Below, in pieces: positions 11,443-23,501 of a stretch of 64,000 bases of DNA; the first letter of the stretch is position 1, and every line of letters begins with the position of its first letter. Source of the DNA: Rhynochetos jubatus (lineage: Eukaryota > Chordata > Aves > Eurypygiformes > Rhynochetidae); contig CM050650.1 in NCBI GenBank assembly GCA_027574665.1, positions 102,521,086 through 102,585,085 on the forward strand, given 5' to 3'. The notes under the pieces are model-generated. The model made no database searches and had not been told where the DNA came from. It worked only from the letters and a program-made list of their open reading frames with translations. The position numbers and the translations under genes were made by a program.

Positions 11443-14306
11443 ATTCGGCCAAATGACACACTGTTAAGAGGAGTGAAAAATGGGCAAAACAAGAATCAGA
11501 AAAGAAAAAAATTACGAATGCACAGGTCTCTTTAAGATCATCTGCTTTTGTTATTTTAATTTTTGAGAAAATAATTGTATTAGGGCACATGGATAAGTAT
11601 ATGATTTTTTTTGTTTCTTTGTTTAAGTGAAAGATATTAACTGAAAATTGGGGATACCATGGAAACTTTTAAAGATACTTTTTGAAAAGATTAAAATCAT
11701 CATAGGTGTTGAAGAAAAGGAGTGATCTATATACCTGACAGCTTTGATTGTGGGTTATTTGAGCCACCTTTATAGTATGAATTTTTATCCACAATTTTAG
11801 CATCATCACTCACTACCACTCGTTACAGAAATCTTGTTTTGAGGATTTTTATCCATATACTCTTCCTGAGTTATGCCCTATTTATGAATGGCAGGTTTGG
11901 GCAGTGCTGCCCTCCCATGGTGTTTGTGTGAAGCTAATGAAAGATACTACTGTTCTGTATTTCTTCAATCTTCATTCTTGGCAAGCTCTTCTCTGCTATG
12001 GCCTTCTGTATTTTTCACACTATAATCTTGAATATATTTTCCAAGATAAGAAATAGGGATTCTAATTATTCAAAATCCTTTAGAAAAATTCAAGGATTTT
12101 AAAAGAGATCAAGTCTTTTGCTCAGTCAATGTTCTAATAATCTACAGTATGTCACTGCATGTCCCGAGGGAAGACAACTACTGAGTTAAGTCTCCATCCC
12201 CATGATGAAGAAGTACAATTTCAGGTCAGATAGAACTACTTCAAAAAATGAATTAAAAAAAGGAATCACATCTAGTGTCCTTGATAGCACATGTTGCTGC
12301 TGTGCAATCCCATGCTGAGCATAGTATGTGTTACCCAATCTCTGGTTTCACAGTCACCAGAAAAAATCCAAACTGAAGATTATAACTACAAAACAAAAAA
12401 CCCACCGGTTGGGTGGATTCATATAAGAAGAACACAGTTTAAAGCAATATTAAATAAATAAAAGAAAAAAAACCCCACAGGTGGAACATCTTGACCTGAA
12501 ATGCAAGAATGAAGGAAAAGACTCCTTTAATAGGTGCTAGACTTCTATCTATTCCAAAACACTGAATGCAAGCTATAATGTTTCTCCAAGTCTGATACAC
12601 TGTTATATAATGATATTAATGTATAAATTATGTTTAATCAGTGCAATGATATCCTATGTCTTTACACTGTTACTTACTGCTTAAGGCTGGATATAGTTTA
12701 AAAAAAAAAAGGTATAGCAGATATCTGACTAGTCTCATGTTTCAAAGTCCTTAGTTTGACAGAAATATATATTTTTTTAATCCATAAATTATGAAACAGT
12801 GAATATTCACTGTAAATAAAAATATACTAATTGATAGTGGGGAAGAAGTTCATGACACTCAAAGTGTTGGCCATATTAATGCCTAAGACAATGGACTAAA
12901 ATGTGAAACCTGTTAGTTTTATTCATTACAAAAAATTTCTCTCTTCAACCTGGCATAAAATGCCTTCCCTTTCCCAGTTAATATGTGCTATTTTTCTTTC
13001 ACTTTCATTTGTAGTTGCAATCAAAACTACAGAATTTACAGGGCTTTCACAGGGACTACAGAACAGCATTTTACATGAAGCTAATATTTTTACTAACTGT
13101 TTCAGAACATTTGTATGATTTAAGCTATGGCTTTGATTAAGTGAATTACAGAATTCCATCTAAAAACATTTGTATGTTTTGTATCTAATAAAGGAAGATA
13201 AACTCCATTTGAAGTGTAACACTCTATTTGCTCTGTAGTCACAAATGCTTATGCATCAGCACAAACCAGAATATGATCACAGTCACCCGAAAGGATATCT
13301 CCAAAATCATGTTGTGTTGTAATATAAAAGCTATTAAAGCTTACTGTTGTGATTACATGCAATTATCTCATCTTATGTACACTAGCCTTTAAAATTTCTG
13401 AACTTACCTAGAATCAGTTTTCCTTCATGCTACTGTCCTTGCATTACTCTTTAATAAGTGTTTTTGAGGTTAGTATAAGTGTCCTTTTTTGTCAAATTTG
13501 TTCTTTATCTAAATTACAAATTTGCAGTTACAAATATTACATTATTTGGACATCAAGTTTAGACTTATATATAGCACTTTTTAAAACTTTTTTTCATAAT
13601 TTCCTTCAATTTTTTTACTTCTGTTCTCAATTGAGAAGAGCAGAGGAAAAGCTATAAATTTTCATTGATTTATTTTAGGTAACATAAATTTTTTAGTATT
13701 TTCCTTGGTCCCTGGGTAATTATGGCAGTAGAGAAGACCATGGAGGAGATAGAACATATCTTTTGTTTCAGAATAACTGGTGTCACTTATTTTGAAACAG
13801 ACCTAATGAGCTGATACAATTAGTACTCTTCTTTCTTGCCACCCTCAGGATATATGCAATTACATAACTATCTCACAAAGTTAATGGGCCACCTGTAACA
13901 TCACTGAAAGTAGTTAGGTCTATTAGGTAAATAACTTGGAGCCTGAAGATCAAAAATACAAGTACTAAAGTCAACACTCACTTGAATGAGCTGTGCAATT
14001 CTGAAGATTATATGCTACAACAATGGAGAAAAAAAAAAAAAGACACTGTTGGGATTTTCATAAGTAAAGAGGATATTTGACATGGCAGATATGCAATTAT
14101 GCTGTTAGAACTAAAGGGGCATTTGAATGCACAGCATAACATCTGGTTCAGGAGTATTTTTCTTGAACTGATTCTCTGACAATTATTAGGTACTTAAGAC
14201 TCCTTGTGATACTGAAAACAGTCAGTCTTGTATCTCAAATTCCCTGAAAAGTCATATTTTGGACATGTTCATGTCTCATCTATTTTATAAGATTTGGGTG
14301 GGGAAT
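11443..14306. other. AT-rich non-coding stretch
   Basis: No gene is visible. It contains a 13-base poly(A) at 14029-14041. Short open frames at 12903-13118, 12926-13159 and 13427-13657 have no recognisable domain and are treated as chance. Confidence 0.55.
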
Positions 14307-14835
14307 TGCACTGGATCCAGCTAGAATGGGGTTGACTTTTTTTCATAGTAGCTGCATGGTGCAGTATTTTGCAGACAGTGTTGATAAGAAACGAGTTTTG
14401 GGTATTGCTGAGCAGTGCTTGCACAGCTTCAAGGCCTTTTCTGGTTTTCACCCTGTTCTCTCACCCAGTAGCTTGGCAGGGTGACCCAAATTGACCAAAG
14501 GGATATTCCATACCAGGTGACACCATGCTCAGCAACAAAACCTGAAAGAACTAAGGAGGAGGAAACAGTGATATATGTGGGTTTGATGTTTATCTTTCCA
14601 GGAAATTGTTATGTGCACTGAGGCCCTGCTTTCCAGGAGGGAGCTAAACATCCGCCTACTGATGGGAAGTAGTGAATAAATTCTTTTTGCTTTGCTTGCA
14701 CGCTCAGCTTTTTCTTCACCTAGTAATCTGTCATTATCTTGATCCACAAGTTTTCTTTCTTCTCATCCAATGAGAGAGCAGATTGAATGAGAGGCTGGGT
14801 GGTGTTTGGCTGCCCGCTGAAGTTATTCCATGACA
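14307..14835 (+). mobile_element. Solo LTR, avian ERV (5-bp target duplication type)
   Basis: Begins TGCACTGGATCCAGCTAGAA and ends TTATTCCATGACA, which correspond to the start and end of a widespread avian ERV LTR. Between them are GACCCAAATTGACCAAAGGG and ATATTCCATACCAGGTGACA, both shared in reverse with the LTRs at 28326-28908, 50182-50602 and 60874-61472. The flanking pentamers GGAAT (14302-14306) and AGAAT (14836-14840) agree at four of five bases, which is consistent with a decayed 5-bp target duplication. No internal retroviral sequence adjoins it, so it is a solo LTR. Confidence 0.85.
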
Positions 14836-16329
14836 AGAATTAACAAGGACTTAAATTTTCAGTGAATGTGCCACAGTCTTTTGGGGAATTTGATGCTGTT
14901 ATTGAAACTTGACCACTGTGCAGCTAGGAAGGATAATTTTTAAGGGTTACCAGCTGGACACTGTAGCTTAGTATCTTCCTGTTTTGTAAAATATTCACAG
15001 CTCGTTCACAAAAGAATGGATAAGGACCTACAGTAAGTGTCACCAGTCTCCCTTGCCCCAGTTCCAACCCTCTAAACAACAAAAGTATTAATAGAATGGT
15101 ACACAGCAAGTAATTTAATCCACTTACCACCTTAGAGATGGTGGGTCAGTTCTGAACAAAATTCTGAATGTAAGCTCAGTTTAAATGGCAAGAACAGCCT
15201 CACCCTAGTGGAGAGAAATTTTCTGCTGGAGCTCATTTACCAGTATAAACCATCCTAACCACACATAAAGCTTACAGTACTGGTTTATATCTGACTGTTC
15301 TTTTATGATGGGTAGTCTTTAAATGATGTTGAAGCTGTAGCTATTTTTTCTTGAAGATTGGGTCTGTCCAAACCCAGGCATGACAGAAACTATCACCAGC
15401 ATTATGCTTTATTTGTTAAATGCATACTACATGCTCAATGGCCAATGTTTGAGACTCCAATCTACATGTTAGTCAAGATATCTGTAAATCAAAGGCAATA
15501 ACACAATTGGTTCTCCAAGGCATTGTTTTTTTCTATACTTATATGATGGTTTAAAGTTCAAATGTGAACTCTTATCTTTGGCATCTTTTAAAGTTCGGTC
15601 CCTGGATGTCTCTCTTTTGCCTTTTCACTTCTTACTCACTTACTTCCATGTGCCACATCTGTCCTGGGAAGATTTTTCCGTGTTGCTGCCCAGGTTACAT
15701 CTTTTGCAGACCATGTAAATATAAACTTCCAGGCTCTGTTATGACAACCTGACTGCATGTTTACACTGCATTATTCATTTAATTCTTAAATTCTTTTTTG
15801 AATACTTACGAAAAGTGTTTATCATTGATATGTTTTTCATGTAACATTCAGGTTGCTACAGATGGAGTACTTACATCTGTTCTTTATTTCTGTAGCATTT
15901 ATTTCCCATATCCTCAACTGCTTTATCGTTGTGTTTATACCATGTGTTATTATGACCCACATTCTTTCTTTGTAGGCATAAATAGATTGTAAAATCTCAT
16001 CTTCCACATGAAAATTAAACTGAATGTGACATGAAGTATAGAAAAATAAATGTGCTACTTCATTCTTAGATAGCCTTTTAAAGAATAAGATGGAACTGGT
16101 AAGGGACAAGTGCAAGGCATTTTTCTTAGACAGTAATGGTCAATTGCATGAATACATGATGGCAAACAACCGTTTAGGTACCTGTTCTTCTGATATGAAT
16201 CTGGAGGGAATAGAACACAAGCTGAACATGAGCTATCAATGGCATGCCCTGTGCATAAGTCAAATATAATTCTGACATATTAAAGTATCAGTATAACTTA
16301 AATGAAATGTGATTAATCCTTCAAATCTT
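14836..16329. other. AT-rich non-coding stretch
   Basis: No gene or TE is recognised. The overlapping frames at 15564-15992 plus and 15837-16115 minus show no domain. Confidence 0.55.
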
Positions 16330-16745
16330 TCGATAGTTTGGGTTATTTCAGTTAAGAAAGGTATATACAGATTGGAGACAATGCGGCAGATAACTGTGAG
16401 GATGATCAGGGGGTCTAAAGACATGACCTAAGACAGAAAAAGAAAGAAAAAAACCCACTTTTTTTGCAGAAAATTGAGCTTAAAACCATTTTGTCTGAAG
16501 GTGGCATAATAATAGTCTTCATACAGTGAAAATAGCTAAAGATTTAAATCACTGTACAAAAGATTTAGATAGAGTAACCTCTAATGTCGAGTGTTTAGAA
16601 GCACTGAATTACCTAGGAAGGCTGGAATCTGAAGGTCTTAAAGGCCAGGTTACACACCTGCCTGTTTAGACTGATACTGCCTTGAGATGGAATGATAGAC
16701 TATATAACTTTTCAGGGTCATTCTTTACTTCCATGACTTTGATTT
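16330..16745 (+). mobile_element. Old CR1 3' fragment
   Basis: The plus strand carries the order of phrases found at the end of CR1: GAGGATGATCAGGGGGTCTA (encoding a RMIRG-like segment), then ACCTAGGAAGGCTGGAATCT, then GAGATGGAATGATAGACTAT and TTTTCAGGGTCATTCTTTAC, ending at CCATGACTTTGATTT. The similarity is weaker than in the young copies and no frame is open, so it belongs to an older subfamily. Edges are approximate. Confidence 0.65.
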
Positions 16746-17306
16746 TATTAGTATAAATAAAGTTTTCACTTGGATATGTAAATTATTTGGGGTATTTTCT
16801 GTCACATTCTAATGGAAGAGCATATATTTTTACCATGAAAAAGGGAAAAACAGCTCTAGTGCTTGAAAGGTTAAACAGTTGGTACATTAGAATTTTCTGA
16901 GTAGTACATATTCAAATGAGTTTATATGTGTATATATTATCATACAGATGGCTTCTTTTAATGGAACTTTGTTAAATATCCCTCATTCTCAGGCAATGGG
17001 TAACCATTGTTGTATAAAAAAATGGGTGTTATCAGTATAATCTGCTACATACTTTACAAGGTCCGGCATCAATCAGGGTTTCTAAATGTAATCAGCATAA
17101 ATAATGTCTCTCCTAATTAGATAGTTTTCTGTCCTTCCTAATGCTAGCAATATATTTGGAAGATAGTAAACACAATGTTGGATGATAAAACAAAACACAA
17201 ACTATAAAACACAGTCTGTGTATACTCTTAGAGCAACTATAACTTCTAGAATCGCATAGCTGGTTTACATCTGTTCCCCAATAGACCTCTGGTTACCACA
17301 GTGTTA

Positions 17307-17342
17307 TTTTCCTCTCTCTTTTCCTCTCTCATTTCCTCTCTC
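17307..17342. repeat. 12-bp tandem repeat, three copies
   Basis: Three units of TTTTCCTCTCTC occupy 17307-17318, 17319-17330 and 17331-17342. The last has A in place of the first T. This is a pyrimidine-only tract. Confidence 0.9.
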
Positions 17343-17565
17343 GATCACTTTCTCCTCAGTCTTTAATACTGTTCAGGAAAGTTATAATCTTCTTCATATG
17401 GAAGGAAGGTGTATCTTGCTCTTGAAAACTGAATAGATTACTCCACTGAATCTTGCAAAATATTCTTTCCTGGTCTGAGAATCAATTTAAGAAACTGCAT
17501 CCTAAAAGCTAAACACTGACAGATGTGAAAATGAAATTTAACAGTTTATGTAAATATGAATGCTA

Positions 17566-17660
17566 TTTTCACACACACACTCACAAATGTGCACACATAC
17601 ACAGAGTTTTGTTTCATCAAAATGTGTATGTGTATAGGTGTACGCATGTATACACACAAA
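17566..17660. repeat. Degenerate CA/TG dinucleotide tract
   Basis: Alternating CA-rich (17571-17602) and TG/TA-rich (17620-17658) segments form an imperfect purine-pyrimidine repeat, probably an old dinucleotide microsatellite. Confidence 0.8.
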
Positions 17661-20600
17661 GTTCAACCATTTGTATCTCAGGATACATTACTTCCTAAAA
17701 CTGTCATTAATGAGAAGCCATCGAGCTGATTGGTAATTTTGCTTCAATTTCAATTGTTTTTGTTTTGCGACTGCTCCACTGAAAGAATTTTTTCATGTGT
17801 TTTAATACAAGCATATATTTTATGCAGCTGTTAAAATCTGAATCATTATTGATCTCCATTATTATGAAGGCAATATCCCCTTGCATACAAATCTGTTCTC
17901 TTCAAAATACTTTACTTAAATGAATCAATATAAACTCATTTAAATGAAATATGTATATGTGAGAATTTATTTGTATTCCATCAATTATTTCTGTTTAAAC
18001 TTGAATCCTCAAAACCTGATTATGCCAGTATTTGCTGTATTAAAGATAAACGTATCATCACAGTAGTGGCATTTTACTAATGCATTACACTATTTCATCA
18101 CTAGAAGAACAGTTTCGGTGGTACACTATTAGGGCAATGCCACAATGACGAGGCACTACTTGCTAATAATGCTGGCTACTGCAGATAGGCTGCAATTCTT
18201 AAAAAAATTATAATAAAACATACATTTCTAAGTGTGTAGCTTAAACAACCCTACTCATTAAAAAAATTTAAAAAAAGAAAAAAAAGGAATTTTATGAAAA
18301 TTTGAGTCCTATATGCTTCAATCATGCCTTTAAAATTGTTTAAGGTAATACTTGAACTCTTTGCTGCTTGTACAGTATGTTCTGTTTAAACATCATTACA
18401 TTGGGATGTTGAGGTGTTCCTCTCCCCATGCCAGTGAAGTTCGATCTATGAGGATTGAAGAAGACTGACAAATCTGATGACTCAGATCAGTATATCTGCA
18501 CATGCTGAATACAGAATACATCAGGAGTAGTTGTGGTGGAAGTGTTTCCCACAGCATAACCCTATCTTGCAACAGCTCTGACCTGCACTCAAAGCTCTTT
18601 AATGGCAGTTCATTCCTAAGTATTTTATTTGAAACCAAGAACAAATAACACAGAAAAGGAAGATGGGGTCAGATTTATTTTTTTTTTTTAATTTCAAATC
18701 TAGATGATCTCTTAAAAGAAAGTGTACTATAACTGTCAAATGCATTGACATTATGAGTTTTATCATGTATGATAACAAGTCTTGGTAGATTTGCTTATTT
18801 TAGAAATAGAAAATGTGCGATTGCAGCCTGTTACGGTGCACTAGCCAACCAGGCAACGTTTTCCATGGTAGTAGTAAGAAAGCGTCCGGGGACACATAAT
18901 GCAGACAATAATCTGGTGGGAAAACCTGTATAAAGGGAAAAGGAAAGAGTATGTAAATACTCTGCCACTAGGAGCTGTGGAAGCATGAGAGTGGACAGGA
19001 GCTTGATGCATTGTCGAAATGTCTAAATTACTAAGAAAACTACTTCCATTGGCTCTGACGGGAATTCCTGCTTTGGTTTTGTTGGCCATAGGAAATTTCA
19101 TAAAAAAGGAATATCACTTTTGTTAACAGGGACTTTTTCTGAGTGATTTGGTACATCTGCTGTTCATTGTTTCAGCATTTTTATATAGTTCCCTATATGA
19201 ACATGAATATATCTTATAAAATATTTATTCTTAGAAAAGATTTTTTGTAAGCCAAACTACCTAAGAACTGAGATGGGACTATACTTTACAGAAATCTTGG
19301 TTTTCTATAAGGGTAACAGGAAGTAGGCCTGAGAGTCTGGATCTTTTTGCTATGCAACCTGAATTTGATTCCTGCAGATATTTTGAAGGTAATCTACACA
19401 GTGAGTTTCCAAGCTTATGTGCTTGTCTTCATTCACATGACAAAAAATCTGTAAATATTAAGGAACTCTTTAGCCTCTTCTAGGGGAAAGCAAGTTTAAG
19501 TCAAAATTCATTTGATTGACTGACAGAAAACTTCATAACAGAGGGAATTACTTCCTATGACTATTACCAAATGAAGGAAGATCTTAAGAGATTTAGACTT
19601 GTTTTGTTCTGCTTTTACTTGACAGTGATTGCTGCAGGATTTTTCAGGTTTTTTGAGTTTTTGGTTTCTGGTGTGTGTTGTTTTAAGAAGTGAGACATTA
19701 CATTTGGCTTTGGACTTAAAATAAAATATTACTTTGTCTAAACTGTAGCCTTTGCCAACACGTGCCTCTGTCATTTCTCATTGTCTCTCATTGAATCAAT
19801 TCAAATTTACATCTGTTCTATCATCATGTCCATAACTTGTCCTTCACAAAGTCATGACTCATAGCTTCATTAATCATGCCAGGTTTCTAACTTTCAAATT
19901 TCTATGGATAGCTTGAGTGCTGATGAGGTAGATTTTAGTGTTGAGATTCATCACTAGTGTCGTAGTGGTTTTGAAATTCTGCAGTGGTACGGTTGCTTTT
20001 CATCATGCAGACATTCACTCATCCATTGACCTACTTGAATAGGAGTCATAAGAATATCACACATATATATGAAAAGGAGATTCTCATCTAAATCTTGAAT
20101 GCATTATTTATATTTATTGTTATTATTAATTATATTAATACTATATTGGTGTGGTTTTGCCTGCCAATGCTGTAGTTGTTACTACAACAATATTGTTAAC
20201 TTCTACACTTCCAGTGGGTGACCATAAGCAGATGCTTAGAACTTGTTGTGCGTCAGGTTTTTTCTGAGTTTAGACAACACAGTGTCTATAAATTCATCTG
20301 TGCTAATAAATGAGACCATTACACTAAATAAAGAACAGGTATCCCTTTACCATCGTGTAGACGGATAAGAAAAATATTTGGTTTGAATATGCAGAGCATA
20401 ATAATTCTGTTTCCTAATTTCCCTGTGGAAACACTTTGCAAGTTTCCAGTAATCTTTGTGCATGTCTCAGTGTGTAATTAAATTCAAAAAATGAAATTTG
20501 GTTATGTGCATCATACTTAAATACATGCAAAACTACAGACACGAGTTCTTTCTATGTAATCATGTATTTCATAGGGACAAGCCAGGAGTTAAAACTGCTG

Positions 20601-22280
20601 AACCCTTTGCTCTGTAACTTTAAGAAAAGAGTACCACAGAGTAACCTGCTTTATCCCATAAGCATTTGCAAACATTCATGGAGAGCAATACTTATTTTTT
20701 AACATCTCTAATTTCTTTACATGTTCAAATGAAACTTTAAGTTTCTTATTCACCCAGCTAAAGGTAGAGGGAAATATTCTATACAATCGTACCTTGTCTT
20801 TAATTTACATATGCAGATGGAGAAAGATCCAAAGGAAAAGTAGAAGTTTATTAATTTGATTATAGAACACAATGTCTGAAATACGTTTATAAGGTCAAAT
20901 CGAACCTGATTACAAGCACAACAGTGAGAAACACTGTTATAATCTAAGGAAGATAGGTAAAAATTGCAGATATAATCATATCCACTATGATTATATTCTC
21001 TTCTAAGAACTGTTTCATTAGTTATTTAAATTTTAAATTCAAGTTGCTATTTGAGTTACATGATCTGAAATAAACCCTATGTTGATTAAATGTACTTTTC
21101 TGAAAATATTTGTACTGTTCATATTAGAAATGGGGGAAAACTACTAAAACTGGGATAGCTAATAGCAAACTCTCAAAACCTTATTGCAGAAACATCTTGT
21201 CTATAAATACAGCCTAAACCCAATATAAATCTCATGAGATATTAAAATGGATATTTCTTAATTTGTGAAATATGAATTATGTCACAGAAACCAGATTTAG
21301 TTCTCTTTAATTATACTGTATGCATTTACTCATTATCATTTCTGAAATCCATTATCATGTTATTCATAACACATATTCATAAATTATATCTTTTATTTTC
21401 CTTCCCTGTAAGGAATTGACTATATATGAGCACTCATGATGAATTTTAGGTGGAATTTAAGCATTTTTCACACTTTGAATATTAGGGTTTCGAGGTACAT
21501 CTTTTATTTTCTATTGAGACCCAGTTTACACTAACTTTCTCAATCAATGATAATATTGTTATGCCATATTTTTCTGTACTTTAGTACAACAGCAGAGATG
21601 CAGGCTAGTCCTTATAGCTGATTTTAATGCAATGTAAAACAGTATGGCTATGTATGATTATGAATTTTTCAACTGCTCTTTTTCTTATTGGAAGAGATGG
21701 TCCCTATCTACAGCAGTACATTGAAAGTTCTTAAGGTCAGTTTGGTTTTGATCAAAAGAGAATGATTTTAATCTTTGTTAAGTGATATCTTAAAGACTAG
21801 CTGAGCTTAGTTTATGCTAATCTGTCTCACCTTTATAACCTTAGACATAGTGAGGTATTGAGAAGTGAGGCTTACTAGAGAGAATTTCAACATGACATTT
21901 GGAAAATAATCGTAAATAAATAATACGTTACACAGATTGGCAATACCAATTTAGAGAATGTGAGTATTACCTATTCTGATGACACAGACAATGTCTTTAG
22001 CACAGTAATTTTGTAGTATCATCTCCAATTTGTTTTTAAAGAAAATAAATCTAATCTTCCTCAGGCAACAAAGGGACTGAATTAATAAAAGGAATTTCTC
22101 ATCAATTATATAATGAGTAAGAAATAAACAGAAATCAGCCCAGAGAAATCAGTCAAAATGACAGGGAGAGATTGATGTATAGATGATAACATTTGATTTA
22201 GCTCAGTAATCCATAAATAAAAATTGTTATTGTGTCTCTGAGAAGAAGAAAAGGGTATGATGGAGACTGAAGGATTAATG

Positions 22281-22338
22281 GTTCGACTTGTTCTTAAAGA
22301 TATTTTCCAACCAAATATTCTATGATTCTATGATTGGT
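22281..22338 (+). mobile_element. CR1 3' terminal fragment
   Basis: GGTTCGACTTGTTCTTAAAG and then TTTTCCAACCAAATATTCTA, ending in CTATGATTCTATGATT, is the CR1 3' UTR and tail. Only about 58 bp is recognisable, a severely 5'-truncated insertion. Confidence 0.8.
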
Positions 22339-23220
22339 AGAAATTTAAAATTCTTGAAGCACATTTTTTTATGGGACTGGTTAAAATTCCTAATGAAGAG
22401 ATTTCCAAGATCTATCTTAAAGGATAACCTTAGCCACAATGGAAAATAAACAGGATTTACTAAACAGAAACTTCTTCCATCTTGCTTTGGTTTTAACCAG
22501 AATAATTTTATACTGTCATATTATTAGAGACTGAAACAGAGATAAAGGTCCCTATATTACTTTCAGTTTTCACAATTCCACACCTTCTGCAGAAGTTGTT
22601 TAAATGCCATTGGTTTTATATCAAAATAAAAGTGGTTTTGGCTGATGCTAAAGTATGGCATCTGCGGGTGAATCCTCAGGACCTATGTTCCTCAACTTGA
22701 ACATCCAATACTGCAGTACCATCTATATGGCTTTTCTGAAGAGTAATTTCATCATTTGGGGGGCTACTTATTGAAAAAAACTGATTATTGCGTACATCAT
22801 TTTATTGATTATCTATTTCCTACCCTCTTGAATATTTGCTATAGTTGTCCAATGTCTACTTTGTGCACAACACTTTATACATAATGTATAAAATAATGCA
22901 TGCTGTGTTAATGCTCGTTGTGCTTTTTACTGCATGACCAGAAACAGGTCATACAGGTTTAAAATCAGTATCAAACATATGCTTGATCAGTTTGGACAAA
23001 GGACTGAAATGGATTGATTTCTCTGGATAGAAATAACAATCTAATTCAACAAACATGTAATACACCTAATCCTGTTGGTTCAAATTTATATAAACTTGAT
23101 TAAAAATAATGAAGGTAGCAATTTCTTCAGATAAAAAATAATTAGACATTAAAAAAAAGTAAATTAGAAAAATAACTTGAGGCAGCATTTTTTAGCAGTC
23201 TTACAGATATGTACCCGTGG

Positions 23221-23255
23221 TGCCCCCCATCCCCACCCCCCCAACCCGCCCATCT
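23221..23255 (+). repeat. C-rich tract
   Basis: TGCCCCCCATCCCCACCCCC and the bases after it form a C-run-rich segment in otherwise AT-rich DNA. There are several runs of three or more C, so the complementary strand has the G-run spacing seen in G-quadruplex candidates. Confidence 0.8.
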
Positions 23256-23452
23256 CCAGTGTACAATTTTACATGTAATCAAGGGGCAGCACTAAATGAA
23301 ATGAGAAGATAAAAACAGTCTAGTCAATAAAAATCTGAAAGCAACATTACCTAGTAAGATTAACTTCAGAATAGCACAGGCTGGGAAATTACTGTATTGT
23401 TATAATTAACATCTAGGACAATAAAAGCATTTTTTAACATCTCATGGGCTCC

Positions 23453-23501
23453 TATTGATTATGGAACTCATAATCAATATCATCATATCAGCATGATGAT
23501 A
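23453..23501. repeat. Two adjacent perfect hairpins
   Basis: The first inverted repeat has 11-bp arms (23453-23463 and 23469-23479, TATTGATTATG and its complement) around GAACT. The second has 9-bp arms (23478-23486 and 23493-23501, TATCATCAT and its complement) around ATCAGC. They touch, overlapping by two bases. No terminator or gene context is present. Confidence 0.9.

Larger units (their letters stand above)
16746..22280. other. AT-rich non-coding stretch
   Basis: Over 5 kb without a gene or recognised TE. It holds a 12-bp tandem repeat at 17307-17342 and a CA/TG-rich tract at 17566-17660. Open frames such as 18396-18644, 18841-19101 and 19508-19774 (all minus) show no domain. Confidence 0.55.
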
